From Phascolarctos cinereus (Eukaryota; Chordata; Mammalia; Diprotodontia; Phascolarctidae), in NCBI RefSeq assembly GCF_002099425.1, contig NW_018344193.1:1528501-1592500 (forward strand): a stretch of DNA of 64,000 bases, written 5' to 3'. Below the pieces are notes generated by a model, which had not been told where the DNA came from, made no database searches, and was given only the letters and a program-made list of their open reading frames with translations. Positions 46,300 through 57,414 of this stretch are shown here, piece after piece (position 1 is the first letter of the stretch; each line of letters starts with the position of its first letter). The position numbers and the translations under genes are program-made.

Positions 46300-48560
46300 A
46301 GCAAGCAACAAGTATTTATTAAAAGTTTACTATGTGCCAGGCACTAAGCTAAATCCATAAGAAAAACCAGAAGGAATACAACCTTCTACAGCAAACCTCT
46401 CCCAATCTCTCTTAATTCTAGTGCCTTCCCACTGCTGATTACTTCCTATTGAACCCATATATACATTGTTTGTATACATTTGTTTGCATGTTGTCTCTCT
46501 CTCCAGAGCAGAGAATGTCTTTTGCCTTTCTTTGTTTTCCTAGTGGTTAGCATAGTATCTGGCACATCCTACCTGGAGCTTAATATATGCTCATTAGTTG
46601 ATTGCCCTTAAGGAGCTCCTATCCTAATAAGAACATACAAGTTAAACACAAAGTAGATAGAAGGTAATCTTAGAGGAAGTGACACTAGAGGTTGAGGAAC
46701 AAGGAAAGGACCCCTGTCGGTAGGCTGACTTTTAAAGGAAACTAGGGATTTTAAGCTTTGAAGTCTGGGTGGGAGACCATTCCAGGCAGAGGAAAAAATC
46801 TTTATAAGGGAGATGGATTATTGTTTGTGAGAAGTAGCAAACAGGCAAATATAGCTGTATCTTAGAAAGGATCTTCCTTAAACTGGAAAGGTGGACAGGA
46901 ACCAGCTGGTGAAGAACTTTAAATGCCCAACAAAGGACTTTATAATCGATCTTGGAGGTAACAGGAAGGCAATGGTGTTTAAGAAACAGAAGGAAGGAAT
47001 GGTCAGACTTAAGATTCAGAAAAAAATCACTTTGGCAACTATGTGGAGAATGGATTTGAGTGAAGAGAAACTTGAGGCAGGAAAACTAATTAAAATGCTA
47101 TACAGTCCAAGAAGAAAAGATCAGGGCCTGAATGCAGGTGGTAATTGTATGAGTGATGAAGTGGACATAAGGAGGAGATGCTATGGAGAGAGAAATTATT
47201 TGGCAGGTGACTAGATATGTGGGGTGAGCAAGAGGATGATACCAATGTTGTGAACCTGACTGGAAGGATAGTGCTGCTTTTGACAGTAGAGAAGTTCAGA
47301 AAGCAGGAAGGGGAGGGTTTGGTAGGGGAAAGTGCTAAGTTTTACTTTAGATCTAATAGAACCTGAAATATTTCTAGGACATTTCAGTTCAAAATTGAGG
47401 GAGGAGGGGACCACTTAGTAACAAGCACTTAAGTAACATGAAATTGGAAGTCAGGAGACAGATTAGAGCTAGATAAATAGATCTGGTTATCATCTCCATA
47501 TAGTTGCCAATTAAACCAGTGAGAGCTGATGTGATCACCCAAGTGAGAGTAGAGAGAGAAAAGAGAAGAGCCCAAGACAAATGCCTTGGTAGGTGTGACA
47601 TATGAAGATCAAGCAAAATAGACTGAAAAGGACCAGTCAGATATTTAGGAAGAAAACCAGGATAGAGCAGTCACAAAAACCTAGAGGCAAAAGCTCCCAA
47701 AAGAAGAAAGTGATTAAGTGTCAAGTGCTGCAGAAACATCAAGAGAATGAAGTTAGAAAAGAGACCATTAGTCTTGGCAAGTAAGAGATCAATGGTAGCT
47801 TTGGAGAATAATGTCAGTTGAATTATGAGACTGGAAACCAGATTGTAGAGAGTATAGAAGAGAATGAGAGAAGTTGAAATACCAACTATATAGAAAGCTT
47901 TTTCAAGGACTTAAGCAAAGAAGGGAAGGAGAGATAAAGGGTGATTGCTGGCTAGCTGGTAAGATCTAAAGAGAATTTTTAAAGGATTGGAGCAACTTTG
48001 ATATTTTTTTTTTAAGCAGCAAGGAAGGAGGGAGTAGATAGGGAGACAGAAGATTGGAATAGGGATGGTGGTGTGAATAGTATGCTGACAAATATGGGAG
48101 GAGATGGGACCATGGAAGCATGTAAAGGTATTGGCCTTGACAGGGGCCACCTCATCATCAAAGACTGGAATGAAGGTGCAGATGAATAGGTGATGATCAC
48201 AGTCAACACAGCTTCATAGTTTCCTCTAATTTCATGCAGCAATGTGTGAGTAGAAACAAAGGAGTATGACAAGGAGCAATCCAGGGATAGGGTGTGGTAA
48301 AGCAAGATCTGCAAGAGAAGGGTACAAAAGATTCAAGTGTAGAGGAAAATGTAAAGTCGAACAAGTTCAACCAGGGTTCTAGATTGGGAAGGGAAAATTG
48401 TGTAGCATGGGATAGTACTGAGGGATATAAAGATTGTAGGTCATGGCAAGTATGAAGAATATGAGGCAAGACAGAAAGATAAAAAACCATGATCAAATAA
48501 AGGAAATTAAGATTTCTGAACATGGATATGAAATACTCCTGATCAAGATTATAACCAATC
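46300..48560 (-). repeat. Longest L2/CR1-clade LINE copy, with an opposed L2 tail inside
   Basis: Antisense L2 reading from the tail (CAAGTATTTATTAAAAGTTTACTATGTGCCAGGCAC, 46305-46370) to the upstream RT region (CTTTTTCAAGGACTTAAGC at 47898, AGAGATAAAGGGTGATTGCTGGCTAGC) and beyond to about 48560. Shared landmarks include GAACTTTAAATGCCC, ACTTTGGCAACTATGTGGAGAATGG, TGAACCTGACTGGAAGG, ATCTGGTTATCATCTCCATA and GAGAGCTGATGTGATCACC. An opposed sense L2 tail lies at 46400-46605 (GCAGAGAATGTCTTTTGCC, AGCATAGTATCTGGCACATCC). All frames here, including a 107-codon plus-strand frame, are LINE debris. Confidence 0.85.
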
Positions 48561-48634
48561 TTAAGTGTAAGTGAAGTACACGGTAGAAGCAGGCCATGGA
48601 GTTGAATGAAAAGAAAAATTCAAATTAAACAACC

Positions 48635-49035
48635 CCAAGGTTTATCTCACACCATGAAAATCGGCCAAGATGAGAAAATATGGAAATAGTTGATGTTGGA
48701 GGAGCTGAAGAAAGATAAATGACTAGTGTTAAATTGGTCAAATATTTCTGGAAATGCTGACCCAGAGATCTCTCTAGTGAACATATATTCCCAAGGATGT
48801 CAAAGGCAGAGGCAAGGTCCCCATACATAGCAAAATAGTTACAGCAGCATTCTTTGTAGTAGCAAAGAACTGGAATCACAATGAGTTCATATTAATTGCA
48901 AAATGGCTGGAAAAATTGTGGTATATAAATGTAATTAAATATTATTGTACCATAAGAAAAAACAAATGTTAGAATTCAAAGAAACATGAGAAGACTTGTA
49001 TGAATTGTGAACTTAGTGAAGTTACCAGAAAAAGC
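48635..49035 (+). repeat. L1 LINE 3' end
   Basis: TAGTTACAGCAGCATTCTTTGTAGTAGCAAAGAACTGGAATCAC, TTGTGGTATATAAATGTAATTAAATATTATTG and CAAAGAAACATGAGAAGACTTGTATGAATTG match the ORF2 C-terminus. Truncated on the 5' side; the 3' UTR is short. Confidence 0.75.
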
Positions 49036-49054
49036 AAAAATTACCAATAAAACT

Positions 49055-49135
49055 TTATTTTTAAATGAGTGGATTAGCTTAAGTGATCTCTAAGGTTCCT
49101 TTCCAGCTCTAAAATTCTGATTTAATAATTCCATA
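49055..49135 (+). repeat. MIR-type SINE tail
   Basis: GGATTAGCTTAAGTGATCTCTAAGGTTCCTTTCCAGCTCTAAAATTC is the MIR 3' module. Confidence 0.75.
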
Positions 49136-49364
49136 AATTTAAGTAAAAGACTATTTTGTAGTAACAATGTTTATTTTTTAACAATTTATATAATTGTTTA
49201 GAATCAATGCATGAATAATTGTAATGTGAAGCACAAAATTTTTAAATTTATCAAAATGCTATTTAGTAATATTTAAAACTAATTTCTAATAAACACCTTT
49301 CTATTACAGAGGTAAATGATGCAGTAAAAAAGTTTGATTACACTTTACATCATCAAGCAGCCTT

Positions 49365-49670
49365 TCTATAGGTTAGAAGCAGCCAGGTCGTACAGTTGAA
49401 AAAGGACTGGACCTATGGAATTTTCTTAACTGGGTCTCAGACACTGGAAGTGTGTGTGACCCTGGACAAGTCACTGAACCTTTCTCTGTTCCAGTTTCCT
49501 CAAGTGTGAAATGGGGATGGATAACAATAGTACTGATCTCCCAGGGTTGTTGTTAAGATCAAATGAGATAGAGTTTTTAAAAAAATCAAATGAGATAGAT
49601 ATTTGTAAAGTGCTTAGCTCAATGCCTGGCATGTCATAAGTAGTAGGTGCTTAGTAAGTGCTGTTTTCTT
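49365..49670 (+). repeat. tRNA-headed SINE with CORE-like tail and a small internal duplication
   Basis: GCAGCCAGGTCGTACAGTTG (worn head), GTGTGTGACCCTGGACAAGTCACTGAACC, AAATGGGGATGGATAACAATAG and ATTTGTAAAGTGCTTAGCTCAATGCCTGGCATG. ATCAAATGAGATAGA occurs twice (49558-49572 and 49583-49599), a local tandem. Confidence 0.8.
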
Positions 49671-50644
49671 CCTTCTTTTACAATATTTGACCTTCTCACA
49701 TTTGCCGTTTTTAAAAACCTAAAGCTTCTCTCTCTCATTCTCTGAATACATGAAAATCATAAGATAATAGTTAATATAAATGATATTGTTCACAACAGAA
49801 TTGCTATCAAAATGGCAGTGATCCCTCAAAGACTATGATAAAATGTATTCCTTTAGGGCTCCCTTCCTCTTCTCTATTTTTGTTTATATTACTGTTGATT
49901 ACTAAAACACTATACACAAACTGAAACTTTCCTATATAAAAAACAGCCTCCTACTTCTGGGTAATTAACATAATAGAACTGTACTGAAACCTAGAATTTG
50001 AATTGTCCCTAAATGAATCTGGGAGGTGCAACAGTTTTACTACAAAATAGAAAATTGCTATTTACATATATCCTAGTCTAGTAATTAGTGATAAAAAAAG
50101 AAGGAAAGTTTAACAGTTTTAGTAGGAACAGAAAAAGAAATGTTAAAGGATATCTTATACGTACAAAGATAAAAAGTGCATTAGTTTTCCACAAAAGATT
50201 AGACCGATGCTAACATGAAATTATGGGGAGAGACAATCCTTTCCACTTCTTGCTTTGGTAACAACAATCAAACTATATAGTAATGCAACCATTATTTCTG
50301 GGAAGCACCTGCCATCCCACTCCCCTGTGGTTTTTACCCTAAGACTTTACCCAGACTACCACACTCTCTGTTGTTGTTGCTGAATCTCAAGTACTTAACA
50401 CTTATCAATTAATCATTCCACCCATATGCTATAGGTTTTCTTATTAAGGGAATTCCTCAAAAAAGAGCTGGACAACTACTTGCCAGGGATGCAATAGAAG
50501 GGATTCTAAGTCAAAGGGGAGATTTTCCTGTAATATTTGCATAAGTGGGATGTGAAAGATGACTAGAATTCAAAAAGGAAAAGAAGCAGGAAGCATTTCA
50601 AGTGAGGTAAAATGAAGGCTATAGTAGAAGGTCTCATGCATGGG
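49671..50644. other. Intron 1, unassigned
   Basis: Nearly 1 kb with no repeat recognised. 50270-50420 is somewhat richer in GC with CACCTGCCATCCCACTCCCC and a short GTTGTTGTTGCTG run. No coding signal. Confidence 0.4.
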
Positions 50645-50890
50645 TTGGGGGGTAGTCAGGCGGCACAGTGGATATAGTGCCAAGCCTGAAGTCAGGAAGA
50701 CTTGTCTTCCTAAGTTCATATCTGGCCTCTGACACTCACTAGCTGACCCTGGGCAAGTCACTTAACCCTATTTGCCTCAGTTTGTCATCTGTAAAATGAG
50801 CTTGAGAAGGAAATGGCAAACCACTCCAGTATCTCTGCCATGAAACCCCAAATGGGGTCATGAGGAGTGGAACACGATGGAACAACAGTA
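50645..50890 (+). repeat. Long tRNA-headed SINE (CCACTCCAGTATC type)
   Basis: GGTAGTCAGGCGGCACAGTGGATATAGTGCC, GACCCTGGGCAAGTCACTTAACCC, GAGAAGGAAATGGCAAACCACTCCAGTATCTCTGCC and AAATGGGGTCATGAGGAGTGGAACACG. Full-length, no clear duplication. Confidence 0.88.
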
Positions 50891-51200
50891 ACTCTGAGGG
50901 AGACCTTTAATGCCAAGCTAATCTTTCTCCTCAGCTCCTGTCTTACCCACTGCCTTCAGATCATTTTGAAATGGGTGTCCTGGAAACATCTCAAATCCAT
51001 CATGTCATTTTCCCCTTCTAAATTCCCCCCCACCTGTTTTTTTTAACTTTCCTAGTACAGTTGAGGATATTATTTTCCTTCCAGTTCCCTAGTTCACAAT
51101 TTCAGTGTCATCCTTGACTTTCTGATAATTCCAAAATGTTCAATCAGTTGCCAAATCCTGTAATTTGTAACAATTTGCTGACAATTCTATGTCCATATTT
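50891..51200 (+). repeat. L2 LINE fragment, sense
   Basis: ACTGCCTTCAGATCATTTTGAAATGGGTGTCCTGGAAACATCTCAAA, CAATTTCAGTGTCATCCTTGACTTTCTGA and CAATCAGTTGCCAAATCCTGTAATTTGTA match the mid-to-late RT portion. Confidence 0.75.
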
Positions 51201-51319
51201 GAAATAAAATGTTCTCTCTTATATAACACTAATCAAACAGCACTGATTAGCTTGAGAGAACATAACTGTTTTATATTGAGCATTAAACTTTTAATACTTT
51301 TAGCAGATTCTGATAGCAA

Positions 51320-51500
51320 CAGATACTGAGGGGCCATGTGACCCAGTAGAGAGCATGCTGGGCTAATAGTCACTTCACCTCCCAAACCTATTTCTTTATC
51401 TGTAAAATGAGAATGAGAATGTCTAACTTCACAGGTTTGTTGTGACACTCAAATAAGATAACGTACATAAAAAATTTCAAACCTTACAGCAGTCTAATTG
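51320..51500 (+). repeat. CORE-type SINE
   Basis: GGGGCCATGTGACCCAGTAGAGAGCATGCTGGGC, TTTATCTGTAAAATGAGAATG and GGTTTGTTGTGACACTCAAATAAGATAACG retain the SINE order. Confidence 0.6.
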
Positions 51501-51955
51501 CAGGAGACACCATATATAATAAAGTTTATCTGCAAGGTGAAGGGGAAAGCCCAGAAATTCTCAGAGTGCAGTGACAAGAACTGATGGTCAACTTTAAGTT
51601 GACCAACCTGGAGTTCAGCAAATCTGGAGTACATTAATACAGGCAGATCATAAGGTCTAGAAGGCCATAAGGTGCAATGGCAAGGCAGATATCAAGGCCT
51701 AGTGGTCTTCCCGTCTGATCCAAATAAAAAGAGCTGATGGCATGAGCAGTCAAGCAGCCCATTTGTGGACTGGGAACCAGGGAAGAGAGAATGCTGAGTG
51801 GTAACAGATCTTTCCATGGCCCAGTCTGATGGGATTTAGTCAACCAAAGGCTAATAGAAGTCACAGAGGATGGCACCTCCAGTAGTGGCATGGTAGGATG
51901 GCTGGGTTATGATTAATACCTAAGGTTATGCTCTAAATATTAGGTAATATTTCCC
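51501..51955. other. Intron 1, unassigned GC-richer block
   Basis: About 450 bases with higher GC than the flanks and no repeat I recognise. An 85-codon minus-strand frame (51634-51891) reads without a known motif. It may be an old element of unknown type or a retained unique segment. Confidence 0.35.
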
Positions 51956-51959
51956 TTAT

Positions 51960-52205
51960 TGGAGGCAGCTAGAAGCTCAGTAGGTAAGAGTGCTGGGCCT
52001 ACAATCAAGAAAACCTGAGTTTAAATCCTGCCTCAGACACTTAACTAGCTGTGTGACCTTGGACAAATGACTTAACTTCTGCATGTTTGCCATAATCCAC
52101 TCGAGAGGGAAATGGCAAACCACTCCAGTATCTTTGCCAAGAAAACCTCACGGGAAAGTATGATCCATGGGGTCATGAAGAGTTGGACAAAACTTAACAA
52201 CAATT
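51960..52205 (+). repeat. Long tRNA-headed SINE, left arm of a foldback
   Basis: GAGGCAGCTAGAAGCTCAGTAGGTAAGAGTGC, GTGTGACCTTGGACAAATGACTTAAC, AAATGGCAAACCACTCCAGTATCTTTGCC and CCATGGGGTCATGAAGAGTTGGAC. A matching antisense copy with the same flanking 27 bases sits at 52499-52690. Confidence 0.88.
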
Positions 52206-52208
52206 CCC

Positions 52209-52366
52209 TATAGTGAACTGAAATTTGCCTCCCTTAATATCCCATTCATAGTGCTAGTTCTGTTCTCTAGGGTCAAGTAGAATATGTTTCCGATGTACTC
52301 CAAATGTCTGAGGCAAGTAATCATACCCCTAAGTCTTCTCTCCACTAGGATAAACAATGTAATTAC

Positions 52367-52417
<51 letters not shown>

Positions 52418-52525
52418 CAGACAGATAGACAGACGGACAGACAGACAGAGAGATAGACAGATACCTCTACCTCCAGGATATACCACAGATAGATAGTACA
52501 GGGAGGCAAATTTCAGTTCACTATA
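52209..52525. repeat. 27-bp perfect inverted repeat around a GATA/GACA microsatellite
   Basis: CTATAGTGAACTGAAATTTG plus CCTCCCT (52209-52235) recurs as its exact reverse complement at 52499-52525. Between the arms lies (GATA)n with about 12 units (52366-52416), passing into GACA-rich units to about 52462. The arms continue outward into opposed SINE copies. Confidence 0.9.
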
Positions 52526-52690
52526 GATAGGGAAGTATTGCTGTTGTTAAGTCATGTCCAACTCTTTATGACCCCATGGATGATCCTTGTCCATGAGGTT
52601 TTCTTGGCAAAGATACTGGAGTGGTTTGCCATTTCCTTCTCCAGTGGATTAAGTTAAACCAACAAAAGTTAAGTGACCAAGGTGTCACAG
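52526..52690 (-). repeat. Long tRNA-headed SINE, right arm of the foldback (3' half)
   Basis: GCTGTTGTTAAGTCATGTCCAACTCTTTATGACCCCATGG, TTTTCTTGGCAAAGATACTGGAGTGGTTTGCCATTTCCTTCTCC and GTTAAGTGACCAAGGTGTCACAGG. The tRNA-like head is missing on the right, where a TC-rich tract follows. Confidence 0.85.
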
Positions 52691-52760
52691 GACATCCCAT
52701 AGATAGATACATCTCTCTCTGTCTCTCTGTCTTTCTCTGTCTGTCGCTCTCTCTCTGACA
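52690..52760. repeat. (TC)n-rich simple repeat
   Basis: CATCTCTCTCTGTCTCTCTG and variants with G interruptions through CTCTCTCTCTGAC. Confidence 0.9.
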
Positions 52761-53329
52761 AATGAATGCAAAATTCGTTGAAACTAAGAACTCAGGAAAA
52801 TATATGGAAACATCGTCAATAGTATTCCTCATTTGAGTCAGTATTCAAGGACTGTTATGAACCAATACTGGAAAATTCAGGAAACAAAGGCAATCCCACT
52901 CTCATCCCCAACCCCACCACACACAAACACTTCTGTATATAAAATGTTCAAGTTATGTGAAAGGTTTCACATAAACCCACATCCACTTAATCCCACTCAA
53001 ACAACATACCTCACAATACACAATTAGGGACCAGGAGAAAAGCAAGGAAGAAAGTGAAGTTTAGTTTCAGAAATGTCAAGTGTCAAATAATAGTAGGTCC
53101 CTTGAGTGGATACGTCCAGTAGGCAAGATTGGAAATGTGGCTTTTGAGGTCACCAATTAGGATAGACATGGTAGCTAAAGTAATAAGAAGAGATATTTTC
53201 CAGAGACAAAGCATACTGAAGAGCTGCACAATACAGCTGGGGGATACACATGATTAAAAGGTAGAAGAAATAAGAGGACTCATACTGAAGTAAGCAGAAA
53301 AAGGACGTAAATGAAGCACAGTAATAATA
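52761..53329. other. Intron 1, unassigned
   Basis: No recognised repeat. A GA-rich, probably old L2-derived stretch (GGAAATGTGGCTTTTGAGGTCACC) is possible at 53080-53220. Confidence 0.35.
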
Positions 53330-53440
53330 CCTCAGAAATCATGCAGAGATGTTTATAAAGTGATTTACAACATTTTAGGGTTTACAAAATGCTTTCTTCA
53401 CAATAATCCTGTGAGACAGGTAGTTAAGCAAAGAAATGGG
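53330..53440 (-). repeat. SINE 3' fragment, antisense
   Basis: GAGATGTTTATAAAGTGATTTACAACATTTTAGGG and TTCACAATAATCCTGTGAGACAGGTAG are the antisense tail modules. Confidence 0.55.
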
Positions 53441-53464
53441 CATGGGAACAACTGCTTTTAGGAT

Positions 53465-53640
53465 ATCCATGGGACAATTATGGCCTGTTTTCATATGGGC
53501 CAGAGCTAAAAATGTTTTTGTATTTTTAAATCAAAGTCTTATTTATTAAAATGTAAAAAAAAAATAATCTTAGCTTGACAAAAACAGGTGGCTCTCAGGG
53601 GCGGTAGTTTGTGGATCCTTCTTTTAAGAATAAGGTCACA
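53465..53640. mobile_element. Possible hAT-like remnant
   Basis: GGACAATTATGGCCTG ... AAAACAGGTGGCTCTCAGGGGCGGTAGTTTGTGGATCC resembles the right side of a hAT family ending GGGCCGTAGTTTGCCGACCCC. The left end is worn. Confidence 0.4.
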
Positions 53641-53764
53641 TAAGCATAGTAAGCTTCACAGGAGGAACTTCATCCTCAAAGACTGAAAGAACGAGGAAAT
53701 AAAAGTAGTAAAGACAAGAACTTTGGATGAAGGCAAATGTATAAACTCAATCTTCTCAATGAAG

Positions 53765-53890
53765 TAGGTAACAATTAAATTAAACAAATACTTCTTAAGC
53801 GACTACTATTAGCAAAATATGACACTAGGCACCGAAGATACAAAGATAAAAAATGATGATAGCACCTACGCTCAAAGTGCTAAAACTTTA
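53765..53890 (-). repeat. L2 LINE 3' tail, antisense
   Basis: AACAAATACTTCTTAAGCGACTACTATTAGC, GACACTAGGCACCGAAGATACAAAG and GCACCTACGCTCAAAGTGCT are the antisense tail. Confidence 0.65.
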
Positions 53891-53892
53891 GA

Positions 53893-55237
53893 TTTGGGGA
53901 AGATGGCACAGTAGGTCAGAAATTTCCAGGCTCTTCAGATTTCCTCTACAAACAGGCAGAAAATCACCACAAAATGAACAGTGAACATAGAGCAGCAAAA
54001 ATAAAGGGAGTAAAGCAGTAGTCCTCCTAAGACAACTTGAGAGGACCTCAGAAAAGACAGAGACTCCAAGGCTGAGGTTTGGCCAGACCGAAGTGTAGAG
54101 AGACCTCCAAGCTGACTGCACTGAATCAGCAAACAGCAGGCCCTGGGGTAGCTCTGTGAGGAAGCAGACTAGGCCTCAAGAAATTTCACCTCACAAACTT
54201 GTACCTCCCAAACGTTCATCTAAGGACTAGCAGATAGCTGAGTGAGAGAGAACTGAGGGACCTCCACTGATTCTGGAAGCCAGGTCTAGCACAGCTGACC
54301 AGAAATGATGCCTGGCTGTGGCTGTGGGTGAGGAGGAGCAACCACACCCCAAGTGAGTGCAATACCCGCAGGCAGAGATCAAAAATACTTTCAAGACAGC
54401 ATGGCTGGGGGCCCTAACTGTGGCTTAAGTGAAGAGTCCTGGAGGTTGTGCCCCCCCAGACAGAGTTCAGAAAATAACAGTAAGGAGGACCTTAGGCCTA
54501 GGGCAACATTACCCACAACTAAGGATTAAAACTTGATCATAATAATAAGTTGCTAAAAATAAAATAAAACAAAATAAAAATGAGTAAGCAAAGGAAAAAG
54601 AAGATCTGGGTTCATATTCAGAGGAAGATAGTGAGGTTAAAAAAAAGGCCCTCCTACCCCAAAGAGTAACATCAAATGGTCACAGGCCCAAAAAGAGCTC
54701 GTGGAAGAACGTTAAAAAGGAATTAAAAAATCAAATACGAGAGATGAGGGGGAAAATTAGGAAAAAAAATAAAAGCAATCCAAGAAAATTATGAAAAGAA
54801 AATTAACCAGTTGGAAAAAGAGGTACAAAATCTTAAGGAAGAAAATAACTCCTTGAAAACTAGAATTGGGCAAGAGGAATTGAATGAAGCATCCCATTAG
54901 AAAAACAACTGATCAGGAGAACAGATCAAGAAGAGACAATATAAAAATTGTTGGACTACCTGAAAGTTATGATCAAATAAAGACTTTAGATATAATTTTA
55001 TAAGGGGTTATTAAGGAAAATTGCCCTGAACTTCTAGAACAAGAGAATAAAGCAGAAATAGAAAAACCTACCATTCACCACCTGAAAGAGATCCCAGAAG
55101 GAAAACTTACAGGAATGTCACAGCCAAGTTTCAAAACTCCCAGGTTAAGGAGAAACTGTTGCAAGCAACAAGAAAAAAAGCCAATTTAGACACTTTGGAA
55201 ATACAGCCAGGATTTCACAAGATGTAGCAGCTTCTAT
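53893..55237 (+). repeat. L1 LINE 5' end to ORF1, truncated
   Basis: Begins GGGGAAGATGGCACAGTAGGTCAG, a worn version of the L1 5' start (GGAGCCAAGATGGCGGAGT). About 690 bases of 5' UTR follow, then an ORF1 start at 54580 (MSKQRKKK, soon out of frame), a coiled-coil stretch (ENYEKKINQLEKEVQNLKEE near 54790-54850), the RRM part (RRDNIKIVGLPESYDQ near 54935-54975) and the C-terminal region to 55237. No ORF2 is attached. Older and of another subfamily than the L1 at 32232. Confidence 0.8.
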
Positions 55238-55335
55238 ACTGTGCCTTCCTGGGCCTCATTTTCCTAATACGTAAAATGAGAAAACCAGGCAGAATGGCCT
55301 CTGAAGTCTCTTCCAGCTCCAGATCTAGCAATATT
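55238..55335 (+). repeat. MIR-type SINE 3' part
   Basis: CTGGGCCTCATTTTCCTAATACGTAAAATGAG and GGCCTCTGAAGTCTCTTCCAGCTCCAGATCTA. It ends the L1 to its left. Confidence 0.85.
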
Positions 55336-55699
55336 CAAAATGGCCAACATAATAAAAGACGGAAATGATAAACTGGGAAAATTATGGAAAGGATGGGGAC
55401 ACTAATACACTATGGGTACAGCCATGCATTGCTCCAGCTGATCTGGAAATTTATGCAAGAAAACTAGTTAGAGATCTCCCAGAACCTCCATTTAAGAAGG
55501 GTGCCCAAGATGTTCATCTCTTCATTTCTCATCCAGTTACACTCTCATGGACTATGTCATCATGCTTCAGGAACCTTATCATCCAGCAAAATCACTATAT
55601 CACTGGAACTCACACAAAGATCCTTCTCCAAGGGGCTTATAAAATTTGTTGTCACTAGAATTGACATATGTATCATGGAGTTCAGCAAAAGTTTTGTGT
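55336..55699. other. Intron 1, unassigned, with a 97-codon open frame
   Basis: The plus-strand frame at 55365-55658 (MINWENYGKDGDTNTLWVQP...) has a mixed composition, but I recognise no domain. The first part (GGATGGGGACACTAATACACTATGGGTACAGCC) resembles an L1 ORF2 segment, so it is probably LINE debris. Confidence 0.35.
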
Positions 55700-56430
55700 T
55701 TGTTTTTTCTTAGGAGCATTCCACTCTTTCAATTGACATTTTATTTTTAGTCTTCAGAAATTCCAGACAGTTTTCTAGTATTATTTTTTGCATTACAGCA
55801 TTCAGATTTTTTGACTTCTCACGTTCTGGGAGACTGATGATGCTTAAGTTATCTCTGTACATTCTGTTTTCAGGATTGATGTTTTGCTTTTACAAAGATC
55901 ATGTGTTCTTTTAATGTTATTGTTTTTTGCTTTTCTTCTTGCTGATGGTCCTTCACTTTTGTATATTCATATTCCCAGTCAGTTGTTCTTGTTGCCTTCT
56001 TTCAAGGCACTGCCATGGATTCAGGTTTTTCTATTCTGCTATTTCTGGTATGCGAACCATAATTTTCTCTCAAGATTCTGCTTTTTCTCTTCAATTATTA
56101 TTGCTTGTTTAGCAATCCATAGGACCCTCTACCCAGTCAGGTGCTGATTAATTTTCTTTTGTCTTACAATATTTATTTAACAACTCGCTAACTTGTACTC
56201 TGGAATCTACTCAGGATTTTCTTGCTGCTGTATAGTCCTTGCCACCATACCCTGTCCCTTCTCTCTACCATTCTGTGGAAATAAAAAACAGACCTTAATT
56301 CTCCTTCCCTTTATGTAGAAAGATAGAGTGCACCCTATCTGAGTGGTAAAGTGTAGAGAACTAGAGAATAGAGAGGAAATTGGGACAAAGTTTGGACTCA
56401 CTTATAGGTCTTGGTGGCCATCTTCCCTTC
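55700..56430 (-). repeat. L1 5' end fragment, antisense (ORF1 and 5' UTR)
   Basis: TTCAGAAATTCCAGACAGTTTTCTAGTATTATTTTTTGCATTACAG and TCTGGGAGACTGATGATGCTTAAGTTATCTCTGTACATTCTG are the antisense ORF1 RRM region, equivalent to 37390-37510 in the full-length L1. GGTGGCCATCTTCCC at about 56411-56425 may be the antisense of the GATGGCC 5' start. The two 60-90 codon frames here are not genes. Confidence 0.5.
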
Positions 56431-57240
56431 TGTCTTAATATCTTCCCTATTGATTTATTTACCTGCTCTAGGTTTTTAATTGAATTTTCCTCCTCTTGTT
56501 TCTGCAGAATGGTGGAGTGAGGGAGTGGGCATAGCATGATGGTAAGGCCTGTAGCTTCAGCAAGAAAAGGCTGAATAAATCCCAGAGTACAGACTAATGG
56601 GTTGTGTTGTGTTACCCTGACAGAATATAGGAACTGGAAAATGCGAACTGATGGAGTTAGGGATAAGGAATTAGCCTTCCCTGCAACTAATTCATGAGGA
56701 TGTTACCTCGATAGGGTCCTGGGCATTTTAGCCTGTGAAGATAGGGCTTATTACCATATCTCTTGAGCTTAATTCTTATTTTGGAGAGTTCTAATAGATT
56801 GTGAAGATCCAAGAAAATGTCTATTCCTCCCATCTCCACCATGTGACCTGCAAGACAGGCTAATTATATTTATTTTCTTTTCTGTTCTGATTTTCTTTTA
56901 TTGTCCTTTCTTTTTAATAGCACATTAGACAGGCATGATTAAGAAAAAAAGATAATGATTTTTTAATTTGCCTCCAAAATATATACTGCTAGATATAATT
57001 CCCAGACTTCCAATTTTATGTTGTTTGTTTATTTTCTTCCATTAAATAATACATTTCTGTTTTCTTTTCCAAATTATTAGATACACTTTGGCCCTCAAAC
57101 CGAAAAAACCTGAACTCATTTTTTTTCTTATGTATTCTTCCTAACCCTTTACAATCTAATCCTAATTTGTTTTGTTTTGGTTTTTTGAGGCCACTCTGGT
57201 CCTCAGGGTACTATAGTAATGAGGCTTGCTCAACAGATAG

Positions 57241-57242
<2 letters not shown>
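56431..57242. other. Intron 1, unassigned
   Basis: About 800 bases with no confident repeat. 56510-56760 (GAATGGTGGAGTGAGGGAGTGGGC ...) is GC-richer; an old L1 5' UTR is possible, but I cannot support it. Confidence 0.35.
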
Positions 57243-57286
<44 letters not shown>

Positions 57287-57319
57287 ATACATATGTACAT
57301 ACACACATACATACATACC
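57243..57319. repeat. (CA)n with TACA-type extension
   Basis: About 19 CA units, then CATACACATACATATGTACATACACACATACATACATAC. The 94-codon frame across it is not coding. Confidence 0.97.
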
Positions 57320-57414
57320 TATAATTCTATGGTTGAGAGCTGCCATAAAGATTTAGTGTACTATTCATTTAAATGGCAAAACAATAATTTGAATTCTTTA
57401 TGCTTATATTTGAA

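Noticed and set aside
47602-47784. Lys/Gln-rich 60-codon plus-strand frame
   Set aside because: It is the complement of an L2 coding region.
51501-51955. Possible LTR or solo LTR
   Set aside because: GC-richer unassigned block, but no TG...CA ends, no flanking duplication and no family resemblance that I could support.
52208-52486. Ser-Ile-Tyr-Leu repeat protein on the minus strand
   Set aside because: It is a translation of the GATA/GACA microsatellite.
55365-55658. 97-codon plus-strand frame as a gene
   Set aside because: No recognisable domain or splice partner, and it starts in sequence that resembles L1 ORF2.
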